Assembly: GCA_029261795.1 (NCBI GenBank)
Contig: JAJDAP010000042.1
Coordinates: 1-43,601 of the forward strand
Source of the DNA: Deltaproteobacteria bacterium
GTDB taxonomy: Bacteria > Myxococcota_A > UBA9160 > UBA6930
DNA: 43,601 bases
Reading direction: 5' to 3'
Shown in pieces: positions 7,897-15,850 of this stretch; within the stretch, counting starts at the first letter, position 1, and each line of letters begins with the position of its first letter. The notes beneath the pieces are model-generated. The model was given only the letters and a program-made list of their open reading frames with translations. It made no database searches and was not told the DNA's origin. Made by a program: the position numbers and the translations under genes.

Positions 7897-8698
7897 ACGG
7901 TTGGCGCAGCCTCGCGAGGGCGCGCAGCCCCTGCCGTTCGGCCATGCGCGCGAGCGGGCGCGCAAGGAACGGGAGCGCACCCGCGAGACGCAGCGCGTGG
8001 CCCTGGAACCGAGGCAGCAACACCTCCACCGGATGCCGCTCGGCGGCGCGGTAGATGGCTTCGGCGACCTGCTCGGGTGTCAGGGGCCGGCCCGCGAACG
8101 ACACTGCATTCGAGTCGTGGGGGATCTGGTGCTGCAACATCCCGGTATCGACAGCACCCGGGCAGATCAGGCTGAAGCCGACGGGAAGATCCTCGGACTC
8201 GAGCACCACGCCGTGATGGAGCGCTCGCACCGCATGCTTCGTCGCTGCGTAGAGGACTTGTCCCTTGAGCGGAGCGAACGAGGCGAGGCTCGCCACGTTC
8301 ACGACATGGCCGTGGCCCTGTTGCGCGAGCCGGGGCAGCGCTGCTCGTAGGCCGAGGATGACCCCCAACAGGTTCACGTTGATCATGTGGTGGATCTGTT
8401 CGAGGGACTGCTCGGCCAGGCGACCGCTGTGGATCAGCCCGGCGTTATTCACGAGCACGTCCACGGCGCCGAAGTGCTGCCAGGCGCGATCGAGTGACTG
8501 CTGCCAGCTCTCGGGATCGCGGACGTCCAGGTGGATCGCGTGGCTCGTAGCGCCGAGCCGTTCGCAGAGACGCTCGGCCGCCTCGTGATCGACATCGCAG
8601 ACCGCCACCCGTTTGCCCCGCGCGATAGCCAGCTCTGCGGTGGCGGCGCCGATCCCGTGAGCGCCGCCAGTGATGAAGAAGACGGCGTCGGACCTCAT
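7895..8698 (-). CDS. Short-chain dehydrogenase/reductase
   Basis: 267-aa classical SDR. The NAD(P)-binding TGGAHGIG motif is at residues 10-17, followed by the NNAG motif. A serine in NVASLASF and the YAATK catalytic Tyr/Lys pair complete the site. An Asp at the end of the second strand (VCDVD) favours NAD over NADP. The C-terminal LARPLARMAERQG is like SDRs acting on lipids or steroids, but no substrate can be named. The ATG start overlaps the stop of the VOC gene upstream (ATGA), so the two form a unit. Confidence 0.9.
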   Translation of the reverse strand: MRSDAVFFITGGAHGIGAATAELAIARGKRVAVCDVDHEAAERLCERLGATSHAIHLDVRDPESWQQSLDRAWQHFGAVDVLVNNAGLIHSGRLAEQSLEQIHHMINVNLLGVILGLRAALPRLAQQGHGHVVNVASLASFAPLKGQVLYAATKHAVRALHHGVVLESEDLPVGFSLICPGAVDTGMLQHQIPHDSNAVSFAGRPLTPEQVAEAIYRAAERHPVEVLLPRFQGHALRLAGALPFLARPLARMAERQGLRALARLRQP

Positions 8699-9225
8699 GA
8701 TCCGATCCGGCGGATCGGGTCCGAACCGTCCCAGCCACGAGCCGTTTCGGCGATGTGCTCGAAGACACGGCCCTTGGAACCGCTGACCTCGGAGAGCTCG
8801 ACCACCGTCCCCGGGTGCGCCTCGGTGGCGAAGTAGACGAAGCGCCCGTCGCTGCCGCCGGCCTGTCCCGATTGCCCGACGCGGTAACCGAGCGCAGCGA
8901 AACGATCGAGATCCTCGTCGAAATGTTCGGTCCAACAGGCGACGTGCTGCAGGCCCTCGTGGCCCGCAGCGAGAAAGTCGCGGTACATGGAAGGCGCATC
9001 GTTTCGCTGCTGGATCAACTCGATCTGGAGCGGGCCCCAGTTGGCCAACGCGATCGAGACCTGCAGGTCGGAGGGTTGGTCCCCGTATTGGAACGCCTCG
9101 ATCGGGGCCTCCTCCAGGTAGAAGAAGGGGCCCACGGCCAGGACCTCGGTCCAGTGCTTCATCGCCGCCTCGACATCACGGACCACGTAGCCGTTCTGGC
9201 GTACGATTCCGAAGCCTCGATTCAT
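8695..9225 (-). CDS. VOC / glyoxalase-family protein
   Basis: 176-aa vicinal-oxygen-chelate fold protein with two beta-alpha-beta-beta-beta modules. NGYVVRDVEAAMKHW starts the first, and HEGLQHVACWTEHFDEDLDRFAALGYRV starts the second. Candidate metal ligands include the His of GLQHVA and the Glu of TVVELSEV. Members include glyoxalases, dioxygenases and epimerases, so the reaction is not fixed. The ATG start has a GAGGAG ribosome site 6 bases upstream. The gene is coupled to the SDR and divergent from the carboxymuconolactone decarboxylase-like gene. Confidence 0.82.
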   Translation of the reverse strand: MNRGFGIVRQNGYVVRDVEAAMKHWTEVLAVGPFFYLEEAPIEAFQYGDQPSDLQVSIALANWGPLQIELIQQRNDAPSMYRDFLAAGHEGLQHVACWTEHFDEDLDRFAALGYRVGQSGQAGGSDGRFVYFATEAHPGTVVELSEVSGSKGRVFEHIAETARGWDGSDPIRRIGS

Positions 9226-9311
9226 GGCGCCTCCTCGTGGATCCAGACCCCACCCCCAGTGTACTTTACGGGGTCGGGACCCGAGCAGCGGTTCCCAGAC
9301 GGAGAATCCCC

Positions 9312-9884
9312 ATGCCGACCGCCGTTCCCCTCCCGCGCGACAGCGATCTCCCGGAAGCAGCCCGCGAGGCACTCGCGTCGCTGCCCCCGCTGCACGTCTT
9401 CCGCATGGTGGCCAATGCTCCTGCGAGCCTGCAGCCGTTTCTCGATCTCGCTGGCTCGATCCTGGTCGGCAGCGAACTCGACGCGCGCCTGCGCGAGATC
9501 GCCGTGCTGCGCGTGGCCCACGTGACCCACTCCAGCTACGAGTGGACCCAGCACGTTCGTCTGGGCCGAAACCTCGGGCTCGGCGACGCGGAAATCGACG
9601 CCATCGCCGTCGACGGCCCGGTCACCGGACTCGAAGAGGAAGGGCAGCTCCTGTGCCGCGTAGCGGAGGAGATCTCCCGGGATGTCCGATTGAGCGACGA
9701 AGCCCTGGCGGCGATCCTGGAACGCTACGGCGTGCGCCAGGCAACCGAACTCATCCTCTGCTGCAGCTACTTCAACATGCTGAGTCGCTTCCTCGAATCG
9801 ACACGGGTCGCACTCGAGGCCGATGACCTGATCGGCGATCGCACCCCGGGCGAGGTCGCTGGCGACGCCGGCGTCTCGGGTTGA
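9312..9884 (+). CDS. Carboxymuconolactone decarboxylase-family protein
   Basis: 190 aa, all-alpha CMD/AhpD-like fold. The core signature is AVLRVAHVTHSSYEWTQHV followed by ARNLGL-like GRNLGLGDAEI. It has no CxxC, so it is not an AhpD-type peroxidase; it resembles the decarboxylase or unknown-function CMD branch. The ATG start was chosen for the GGAG site 8 bases upstream. It is divergent from the VOC gene with an 86-bp shared promoter region. It converges with the ceramidase-like gene. Confidence 0.83.
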   Translation: MPTAVPLPRDSDLPEAAREALASLPPLHVFRMVANAPASLQPFLDLAGSILVGSELDARLREIAVLRVAHVTHSSYEWTQHVRLGRNLGLGDAEIDAIAVDGPVTGLEEEGQLLCRVAEEISRDVRLSDEALAAILERYGVRQATELILCCSYFNMLSRFLESTRVALEADDLIGDRTPGEVAGDAGVSG

Positions 9885-9896
9885 TGCGGGCCGGGG

Positions 9897-11057
9897 CTAC
9901 CCGGGGGCCGCGCACACCCGGGCGAAGCTGCGAATCGCAGCCGCGCTGAACACGTCGCCGAAGGTCTCGCCGAAGAACGAGACGGTCGGCTGATAGCCGC
10001 CGGCCCGGAATTCCTCCGGCGTCAACACGTAGCCGAGCTGGTCATTCGCGAGCGCGATCACGTGGGCCTGGCCGAGCCCCGACTCGCGCATGTAACGCTT
10101 CAAGGCAAGTCCGATCTCGGCGATGGGCTCACCGGGCACGATCAGCCAACCGCTGTCGCCGAGGATCATTGCCTGCATGAGAATCGGCGCCTTCGAGATA
10201 GGGACCGTCGGGGGAGGTGGCTCGAACCGTTCTACCGCCACCGCTAGTCGCGGCCCGGGGTCGAGGCCGATTCGGGAACGTGCCTCCAGAACCCGCTCGG
10301 CCAGTTCCGAGCCGATCGCCTCCGCCAGTTCGAACCCGTCGCGACCCGGAAAACGCGAACTCCGGAAATCCAGGTCTCCCTGTTCACCGGCGAAGAAGAG
10401 GCCGACCGCGCCAGGGTCGAGCGCTCGCTCGACGCTGCGGCAGAAGACTCCGCCCACGTCCGCCGAGACCAGAAGGTTGCGATGATCGAGCGCCGTATTG
10501 TGAGCGCAGCAAACGCCAGCCAAGGCGATCGCGCGACCTTCGAGGTCCTCCACATGGACGATTGCCACCTCGTCGTCGCACAGCCCCGATTCGGGATTGC
10601 GGCTATTCAGCGTCAGACTGTCGATCCGCACGCTTCCGACCCCAAGGCACGCGGGCCGCAGCCGTTCGTGAGCCTCGACAATGGAGCGCGTGATCGCGTC
10701 GATGACGACTTCGTAGAAATCGGCGCGGAACGTCCCAAAGAACGCCTCGATCGGCCCCTGGAAGATGCAGCCGGGTGCGGATTCAGTGTGGGTCGCGGAC
10801 AAGGCGATGTGGTCGGCCGGGATCGGCGCCAGAGCCGCCACGCGTTCGACGACATCGGCGCGCATCTCTGCACTGACGCCGAGTAGATCGACCGCACATA
10901 ACACGAGCGGTTCCGCGTCGGCCTTCAGGACCAGGGCGCGGCTGGTGATGGGGTCGTGTTGACCCTGCGCTGTCGCGGAGCCGCGCGCAGCGAAACCGAT
11001 CAGGGGCAGGCCCGGCGGAATCGGAATCTCGGATCTGGAGGCGCCAGCGTGAAACAT
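9897..11057 (-). CDS. Neutral ceramidase-like protein (N-terminal domain only)
   Basis: 386 aa resembling the N-terminal domain of neutral/alkaline ceramidases. SATHTESAPG (87-96) corresponds to the zinc-site HTHSGPG loop, and CCAHNT with LVSADVGG (183-203) to the second His region. The GDVSPN motif, whose Ser is the nucleophile in characterised ceramidases, reads GDLDF at 227-231. The Ser is replaced by Asp. There is no signal peptide and no C-terminal Ig-like domain. It may be a cytoplasmic hydrolase of another lipid amide, or catalytically altered. It is the last gene of the TetR-TauD operon, six bases after the lipoprotein hydrolase. Confidence 0.75.
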   Translation of the reverse strand: MFHAGASRSEIPIPPGLPLIGFAARGSATAQGQHDPITSRALVLKADAEPLVLCAVDLLGVSAEMRADVVERVAALAPIPADHIALSATHTESAPGCIFQGPIEAFFGTFRADFYEVVIDAITRSIVEAHERLRPACLGVGSVRIDSLTLNSRNPESGLCDDEVAIVHVEDLEGRAIALAGVCCAHNTALDHRNLLVSADVGGVFCRSVERALDPGAVGLFFAGEQGDLDFRSSRFPGRDGFELAEAIGSELAERVLEARSRIGLDPGPRLAVAVERFEPPPPTVPISKAPILMQAMILGDSGWLIVPGEPIAEIGLALKRYMRESGLGQAHVIALANDQLGYVLTPEEFRAGGYQPTVSFFGETFGDVFSAAAIRSFARVCAAPG

Positions 11058-11063
11058 TGCTCG

Positions 11064-12128
11064 TTAGTCCTCCGCTCTCGGGCTCGGCTCGGTGTCGGGG
11101 GCTCGCTGCATCGCCGGCTCTCGAGTAATCAGCCGGACCTCTGGGATGCCGGGTCCGGCCAGCCTACCAGCGTATTCGGCACTGAGCCGATGATCGCTGG
11201 AGCCCGGTTCGGCCTTCAGTTGCTTGTCGAAGAAAGCCAGCACCATGGCTTCGACGATTCGATGCACCCTCTCGGATCGACCGCCCTGGAACGACAGATC
11301 TACGAAGTCGAAGTGGGTCGCTCCCTCCAGCCACAGGCAATAGCGCTCGCCCGGTGCCATCAGGTCGAAGGCCTGCTTGCGCCACTCGCCCGTCTGCCAT
11401 TCGGTGACGATATCTCGCGATCCCGTCACCAGGAGCGCAGGAATGTCGACGTTGGCGTAGCTCTCCTCGGTGAACCAGCCCCAGCCGCCCGGCCCCGAGG
11501 GCGAGAGCGCCACCATCGCACGCACACGAGGATCGCCCAGATCCGACAACGTGTCGTCGAGCCAGACACGCGCGCCAGCAACGGCCAATGCCGTGTACGC
11601 TCCGTAGGAGTGCCCGAGCACCCCGATGTGCGCCAGATCGATGGAGCTTCGCAGAGCGGGGTCGGAGGCGTTCCAACGTGCGGCCTCGTCCACGACAAAG
11701 GTGATGTCCGCCGGGCGCGCGCGCCACTCGCTCCGATCCTGCGCCATCGCAGCCGTGACCGTGCTCGGCCCTGAGAGCCGATGGATGATCCCGCGAACCA
11801 GCGCCGCGGTGTTGCTCCCGACGTGCTCGGGGATGGCGACGACATAGCCGTTGCGCGCGAGGTGCGTCGCCAGGTAGCGGTAGCTGGACCGGCCGGCGGC
11901 CCCCCCGTGCGAGAGAATGATCAGCGGGGCGGGTTGCGGAGGCTCCGTCTGATGAGGCCGGAGGACGGTGACAGGCACCGAGCGACCACGCGCTGCGTCC
12001 ACGAGCTGATCGAAGCGCTGCTCCGAATAACCATCGCTCGCTGGATCCGGGCCGAAGCAACCCGTGCTGGCAAGCGCCACGGCGGCCACAAAGACCCAGT
12101 TGAGGCTGTTCGCACCCCGTCCGTACAC
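11064..12128 (-). CDS. Putative lipoprotein alpha/beta hydrolase (PAF acetylhydrolase / dienelactone hydrolase-like)
   Basis: 354 aa. The N-terminus has a hydrophobic stretch ending ALASTGC with Cys24, a plausible but non-ideal lipobox (Ser at -3), so it may be lipid-anchored outside the inner membrane. The hydrolase core shows ILSHGGAAGRSSYRYLA (oxyanion strand) and GHSYGAYTAL (nucleophile elbow). LVTGSRDIVTEW and an EGATHFDF His segment follow. This resembles platelet-activating-factor acetylhydrolase II and dienelactone-hydrolase proteins, which cleave esters. The GTG at 12128 was chosen because it gives the signal sequence; the open frame further upstream has no protein-like content and overlaps the next gene. 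It lies in the TetR-TauD operon. Confidence 0.78.
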   Translation of the reverse strand: MYGRGANSLNWVFVAAVALASTGCFGPDPASDGYSEQRFDQLVDAARGRSVPVTVLRPHQTEPPQPAPLIILSHGGAAGRSSYRYLATHLARNGYVVAIPEHVGSNTAALVRGIIHRLSGPSTVTAAMAQDRSEWRARPADITFVVDEAARWNASDPALRSSIDLAHIGVLGHSYGAYTALAVAGARVWLDDTLSDLGDPRVRAMVALSPSGPGGWGWFTEESYANVDIPALLVTGSRDIVTEWQTGEWRKQAFDLMAPGERYCLWLEGATHFDFVDLSFQGGRSERVHRIVEAMVLAFFDKQLKAEPGSSDHRLSAEYAGRLAGPGIPEVRLITREPAMQRAPDTEPSPRAED

Positions 12129-12207
12129 GACCCGGAGCCTAGCATTGGGGCCTCGGGACGCCTTCGGCGTGCACGGGAGCGGGTCGCTGGGATGGACCAC
12201 CGCTGGG

Positions 12208-13068
12208 CTATCGACCCAGGAACACGCGGAGCTGCTCGGCCAGCTCCGCTGGACGCTCTTCCGGGATGAAGTGTCCGCAATCCGGCATGGCGCCGCCCTC
12301 GGCGTGTCGAGCGACGCGACGCAACGACTCGACGACCAGTTCCCCGCGACCACGGGAACCGCCGCCGCCGATTCCCAGCGTGGGCATCGGCAGGCGGAAG
12401 CCGGACGCCAGCGTGGCGCGATTGTCGTCAGCGTCTCGACTTCTTGCGCGGTAGTGCTCGAAGCCGGCGCGCATGGCCCCCGTCTGTTCATATGCGCGCG
12501 TGTACACCAGGATATCGGCTTCTTGGAAGCTACCCGCAACGTTCGCGCCGTGTTGGAAGAACCACTCGAGGTATAGACGCTCCCGGCCCGCCGTAAGTGC
12601 CTCGGGCAGGTCGCGCACATTGTGGAAAAGATGGTGCCAGCGAGGCATCACGGTGGCAGTCTGATCGGTCGGTCTGTCACCCGACACTGGAACGTCCAGG
12701 AGGACGAGATGGCGCACGGCGTCTGGGTGATCGGCGGCGAGACGGAACGCGACCGGGGCGCCGATGTCGTGTCCTACGACGGAGAACCCCTCGTATCCCA
12801 GGTGATCGCGCATCAGCGCCCAGATGTCTCCAGCCACGGTGATCTTGTCGTATCCCGTGGCCGGCCGGGAAGAATCTCCCAGGCCGCGCAAGTCGGGTGC
12901 GATGAGTCGGTAGCGGTCCGCAAGTAGCGGCATCAGCTTGCGCCATTCGTACGAGGTCTGGGGCCAACCGTGGAGCAGGACGACGGGCTCGCCGTCGCCT
13001 AACGAGACGTAGTGCAGGCGCACCTGATTCGTTTCGGCATATGCGTGCTCGAACGCGACGTCGCTCAC
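12208..13068 (-). CDS. Epoxide hydrolase / haloacetate dehalogenase-like alpha/beta hydrolase
   Basis: 286 aa. Oxyanion motif HGWPQTSYEW (33-42), nucleophile Asp101 in VVGHDIGAPVA, and catalytic His266 in DCGHFIPEERP. An Asp nucleophile with HGWP marks the soluble epoxide hydrolase / fluoroacetate dehalogenase group rather than esterases. The exact substrate cannot be told. The GTG start overlaps the stop of the TauD-like gene (GTGA). Together with that oxygenase it could hydrolyse an oxidised lipid product. Confidence 0.85.
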   Translation of the reverse strand: MSDVAFEHAYAETNQVRLHYVSLGDGEPVVLLHGWPQTSYEWRKLMPLLADRYRLIAPDLRGLGDSSRPATGYDKITVAGDIWALMRDHLGYEGFSVVGHDIGAPVAFRLAADHPDAVRHLVLLDVPVSGDRPTDQTATVMPRWHHLFHNVRDLPEALTAGRERLYLEWFFQHGANVAGSFQEADILVYTRAYEQTGAMRAGFEHYRARSRDADDNRATLASGFRLPMPTLGIGGGGSRGRGELVVESLRRVARHAEGGAMPDCGHFIPEERPAELAEQLRVFLGR

Positions 13069-14090
13069 AAGCCAGCTTGTTCCGGTCGGCTGACATCGTT
13101 GCCGGGTGTCACACCGCTGCGGCCGAACCCTCGTGGCAGCGGCCGCCCGTCCGGAACGTTGATCCAGAGGCGCAGCAGGTGGCGCCGACGTTCGGGCTCG
13201 GGCCAGTCCTCGAAGGCAGTTCGGGAGTGGAGAATCGAGAAGTTGTTGGCGTACTCGATGTCTCCGGGTTCGAGATCGAAGACCACGGGCATGTCCGGCT
13301 CGCCGATGATCTCGTCCAGGGTGTCAAGCGCTTCGATCTGCGAGGGGGAGAGCCTCGGCACCTCCGGGAACTGCTGCGCCGCCCGGATGTAGCCGCGCAC
13401 GTAGCGACAGCTGAGCCGTCCTTCGTACCAGACGTAGATCGGAGAGATGGAGTAGGGCTTCTGTTGGCCGACCTGCTCGCCCCGCCGGTCGAAGTAGAAC
13501 GGCGCGTGGAGTACCTCGACGAGGTCCGGGCGCCTTTCCAGGAAGCGGTTGTAGACCGTGGTCGAACTCACGAGGCTGCTCTCGCCACCCGTCTTTGCGG
13601 CGTGCAGGCAGAACAGCCCGACGAGATCGGCGCCGTCCGTGTGGTACGGGAGTGCGATTCGTGTCTGGTAGCCCCTTACGGTGTTCTCGACCTCGATCTC
13701 CCGCCCAGCATCCCGGATGTGTCCGAGCAGACTGCCGCGCGAATCCTGGGGCATGGTCTTGCCAAGATGGGTACCGATTCCGGTGTGAACGAGGCCGCAC
13801 TCTTCATCGCTGTAGCGTTCACGGGGGAACCCGCGGATCAGCAGGAAGCCGCGTCCGCTACCGAGTTCCTTCGCCATGTTCGAGAGCGTCTTCGAGAAGT
13901 CAGACAGAACGAAGTCGTCCCGGCGCAGCTCTTCCGCCGATAGCCCGCGGGCCTCGACGCCGCGCAGCGCCTGGTCCAACTCGTCGATTTCCCGGCTCGA
14001 GAGCCGGTAGCAGAGGTCCTCCCGCTCCTGGATTTCCGCTCCTACCCACGCACATTCCTCTGTGATGGGTTCTCTCAAAACCTGGCTCAT
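13065..14090 (-). CDS. TauD/TfdA-type Fe(II)/2-oxoglutarate dioxygenase
   Basis: 341 aa. The iron site is complete: His150 and Asp152 (PYHTDGADL) and distal His288 (ILHSRTAF). Basic residues at 301-307 can bind 2-oxoglutarate. GFLLIRGFP (81-89) is the typical TauD entry strand. Family members hydroxylate or cleave small acids, halogenated or sulfonated substrates; none can be assigned. The gene starts nine bases after the TetR stop and is coupled to the hydrolase downstream, so it is probably under that repressor. Confidence 0.87.
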   Translation of the reverse strand: MSQVLREPITEECAWVGAEIQEREDLCYRLSSREIDELDQALRGVEARGLSAEELRRDDFVLSDFSKTLSNMAKELGSGRGFLLIRGFPRERYSDEECGLVHTGIGTHLGKTMPQDSRGSLLGHIRDAGREIEVENTVRGYQTRIALPYHTDGADLVGLFCLHAAKTGGESSLVSSTTVYNRFLERRPDLVEVLHAPFYFDRRGEQVGQQKPYSISPIYVWYEGRLSCRYVRGYIRAAQQFPEVPRLSPSQIEALDTLDEIIGEPDMPVVFDLEPGDIEYANNFSILHSRTAFEDWPEPERRRHLLRLWINVPDGRPLPRGFGRSGVTPGNDVSRPEQAGL

Positions 14091-14099
14091 GGGTCTACC

Positions 14100-14768
14100 T
14101 CAGCTGGGGTTGTGACGATCGTCTCTGCGTCTTCGTGAAGTGCCGACGCCGGTCGCTCGACATCCAACGACGTCGGACAGCACCCCCAGAAGCTCTCGGG
14201 TGATCGCCGAACGGCTCGTTGAGCCGAGCCGACCGTCGACCCACGAGCGGAGGGTTCCGAACACCAGATGCAGGACCATCTGCGAGCGGAGAGTTCGCAC
14301 CGCGGGCTGGAGGTCTCGGGTGTGATTGCGGAGCCCGGTGATCGCGCGCCGCAACCCGGGAAGATCGCGGTCGCTTGTTAGGCGATTGATCTCGAAGCCC
14401 GGTCGCTGGATGACCTGTGCAGCGAAACGGATGTAGTCGCGACCCTCCTCGGTCGCGGCTTGCTCGACCAACGGGATGACGATCGCTTCGAGCAATTGCT
14501 CGACACTGGGCAGCGCCGCCGGGTCCCGCTCGCGATCCGTCGCCGCGAGTAGCTCGACCCGACGCTCGTCGATCCTTTGGAACGGCTCGAGGAAGGCGGC
14601 CCGGATCAGCCCGTCGCGCGATCCGAAGTGGTACTGCACGGCGGACTGATTTCGCTGCCGTGCCAAGGCCAGGATCTGGCGACTCGTTACGAGGTCGATC
14701 CCGCGGCGTGCGAATAGCGTCTGCGCCGCCCGGACGATTTCCTCCCGACCCTGGACCCGCTGGTTCAT
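14100..14768 (-). CDS. TetR-family transcriptional regulator
   Basis: 222 aa. The helix-turn-helix region reads IVRAAQTLFARRG, TSRQILALARQRNQSAVQYHF and GSRDGLI, the TetR pattern. The C-terminal domain begins with PFQRIDERRVELL and is of the type with a long ligand domain. First gene of a five-gene minus-strand operon (TetR, dioxygenase, epoxide-hydrolase-like, lipoprotein hydrolase, ceramidase-like). An inverted repeat lies seven bases before the start, which points to autoregulation. The inducer is unknown but the operon content suggests a lipid. Confidence 0.88.
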   Translation of the reverse strand: MNQRVQGREEIVRAAQTLFARRGIDLVTSRQILALARQRNQSAVQYHFGSRDGLIRAAFLEPFQRIDERRVELLAATDRERDPAALPSVEQLLEAIVIPLVEQAATEEGRDYIRFAAQVIQRPGFEINRLTSDRDLPGLRRAITGLRNHTRDLQPAVRTLRSQMVLHLVFGTLRSWVDGRLGSTSRSAITRELLGVLSDVVGCRATGVGTSRRRRDDRHNPS

Positions 14769-14775
14769 CGGGGTA

Positions 14776-14796
14776 GATTAATGTAAACCATTAATC
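14776..14796. promoter_or_regulatory. Inverted repeat, probable TetR operator
   Basis: GATTAATG at 14776-14783 and CATTAATC at 14789-14796 are perfect inverted 8-bp arms around a 5-bp spacer. The site is AT-rich in a GC-rich genome and lies seven bases upstream of the TetR start, inside the only gap before the operon. Size and place fit a TetR operator that controls the TetR-TauD operon. Confidence 0.7.
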
Positions 14797-14827
14797 GACA
14801 CAAGCGCCGCCCCGACGGTCGGGTCGC

Positions 14828-15850
14828 TCATGTCGGGGGCTCCGCGTGGGACGTGGTTCTTGCCATCTCCTGGATCGAGCCGAGAGTCTGGGCGAAGCCC
14901 TCGCGGTTGCCACGCGGGCGGTATCCGAGTTCCCTGCGGGCCTTCTCCGACGATACGGCGAAGCTGCAGAGGAGCGAGTTCAGGGACTCACCCGAGATGA
15001 GCGGCCGCTGGCCGCGCAGACGGGAAAGACGCTCGTCGACGAACGCCATCGCCCTCGCCACGAAGACCGGGATCGTGAGTCGAGGCGGCTTGGTTCCCGC
15101 GATGCCGGTCACACAATCGATCATGTCGCCGAAGCTCATCACCTCTCCAGCGAGGATGTACGACTCGCCGGCCCGACCCTTCTCGAATGCGAGGAGGATT
15201 CCGGCGACGACGTCGTCGACGTGGACGTAGGTCAGCGTCGACTGTTCCGCGCCCGCGATCAGCGCCGGAAAGGTTCCCGCCGAGAGTTTCGCGAAGGTGT
15301 CGCCGATCAGGCTCGGATCCCCCTCGCCGTAAACGGCCCCAGGCAGCACCGTGACGAGCGGCAGCCCCTCCCCGGCGAAACGCTGTGCGAGACGGTGGGC
15401 TTCGAGCTTCGAGCGTTCGTACTCGCAAGTGAAGCGGCCGCAGTGCTCGAAGCGCTCGTCCGCGATCTCGTCTCCCGTCTGACCGATCGCGTAGGCCGTG
15501 CTGACGTAGACGATCCGGGGGACCCCGAGTTCGCGCGCCAGGCCGAGGACGTTGCGCGTGCCCTCGATGTTGATGGCCTCCATACGCGGGATCTCCGAAC
15601 GCGGGATCCCGAGCTCGTACCAGGCCGCCAGGTGGAAGACCGCGTCGCAACCCTCCATCGCCGGGCGCATCGAGGCCGGATCGGTGATGTCGCCCTCGAA
15701 GACACGGATCTGCTCCGATTCGGGGAGCCGGCTCTTCGCCGGATCGCGTACCAGACAGTGGATGCGTTCGAAGGCCGGGTTCGCGACGAGTGCGCGAACC
15801 AGCCGGCCTCCGATGAACCCGGTCGCACCGGTCAGGAATACGGTGGTCAT
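14828..15850 (-). CDS. NAD(P)-dependent epimerase/dehydratase (extended SDR, 3-beta-HSD / dihydroflavonol reductase-like)
   Basis: 340-aa extended SDR. The cofactor motif is TGATGFIGG (7-15), with Ser117, Tyr144 and Lys148 (YERSK) as catalytic residues. The region around LPGAVYGEGDPS is like dihydroflavonol-4-reductase/HpnA and 3-beta-hydroxysteroid dehydrogenase relatives. The ATG overlaps the stop of the acyl-CoA dehydrogenase upstream (ATGA). It is the last gene of the acyl-CoA operon. A role in reducing or oxidising a hydroxyl on the degraded lipid is likely but not proven. Confidence 0.87.
   Translation of the reverse strand: MTTVFLTGATGFIGGRLVRALVANPAFERIHCLVRDPAKSRLPESEQIRVFEGDITDPASMRPAMEGCDAVFHLAAWYELGIPRSEIPRMEAINIEGTRNVLGLARELGVPRIVYVSTAYAIGQTGDEIADERFEHCGRFTCEYERSKLEAHRLAQRFAGEGLPLVTVLPGAVYGEGDPSLIGDTFAKLSAGTFPALIAGAEQSTLTYVHVDDVVAGILLAFEKGRAGESYILAGEVMSFGDMIDCVTGIAGTKPPRLTIPVFVARAMAFVDERLSRLRGQRPLISGESLNSLLCSFAVSSEKARRELGYRPRGNREGFAQTLGSIQEMARTTSHAEPPT

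Noticed and set aside
13065..13068. Reading the 4-base overlaps as frameshifts or fused genes.
   Set aside because: They are ATGA or GTGA stop/start overlaps between complete domains, a normal sign of translational coupling.
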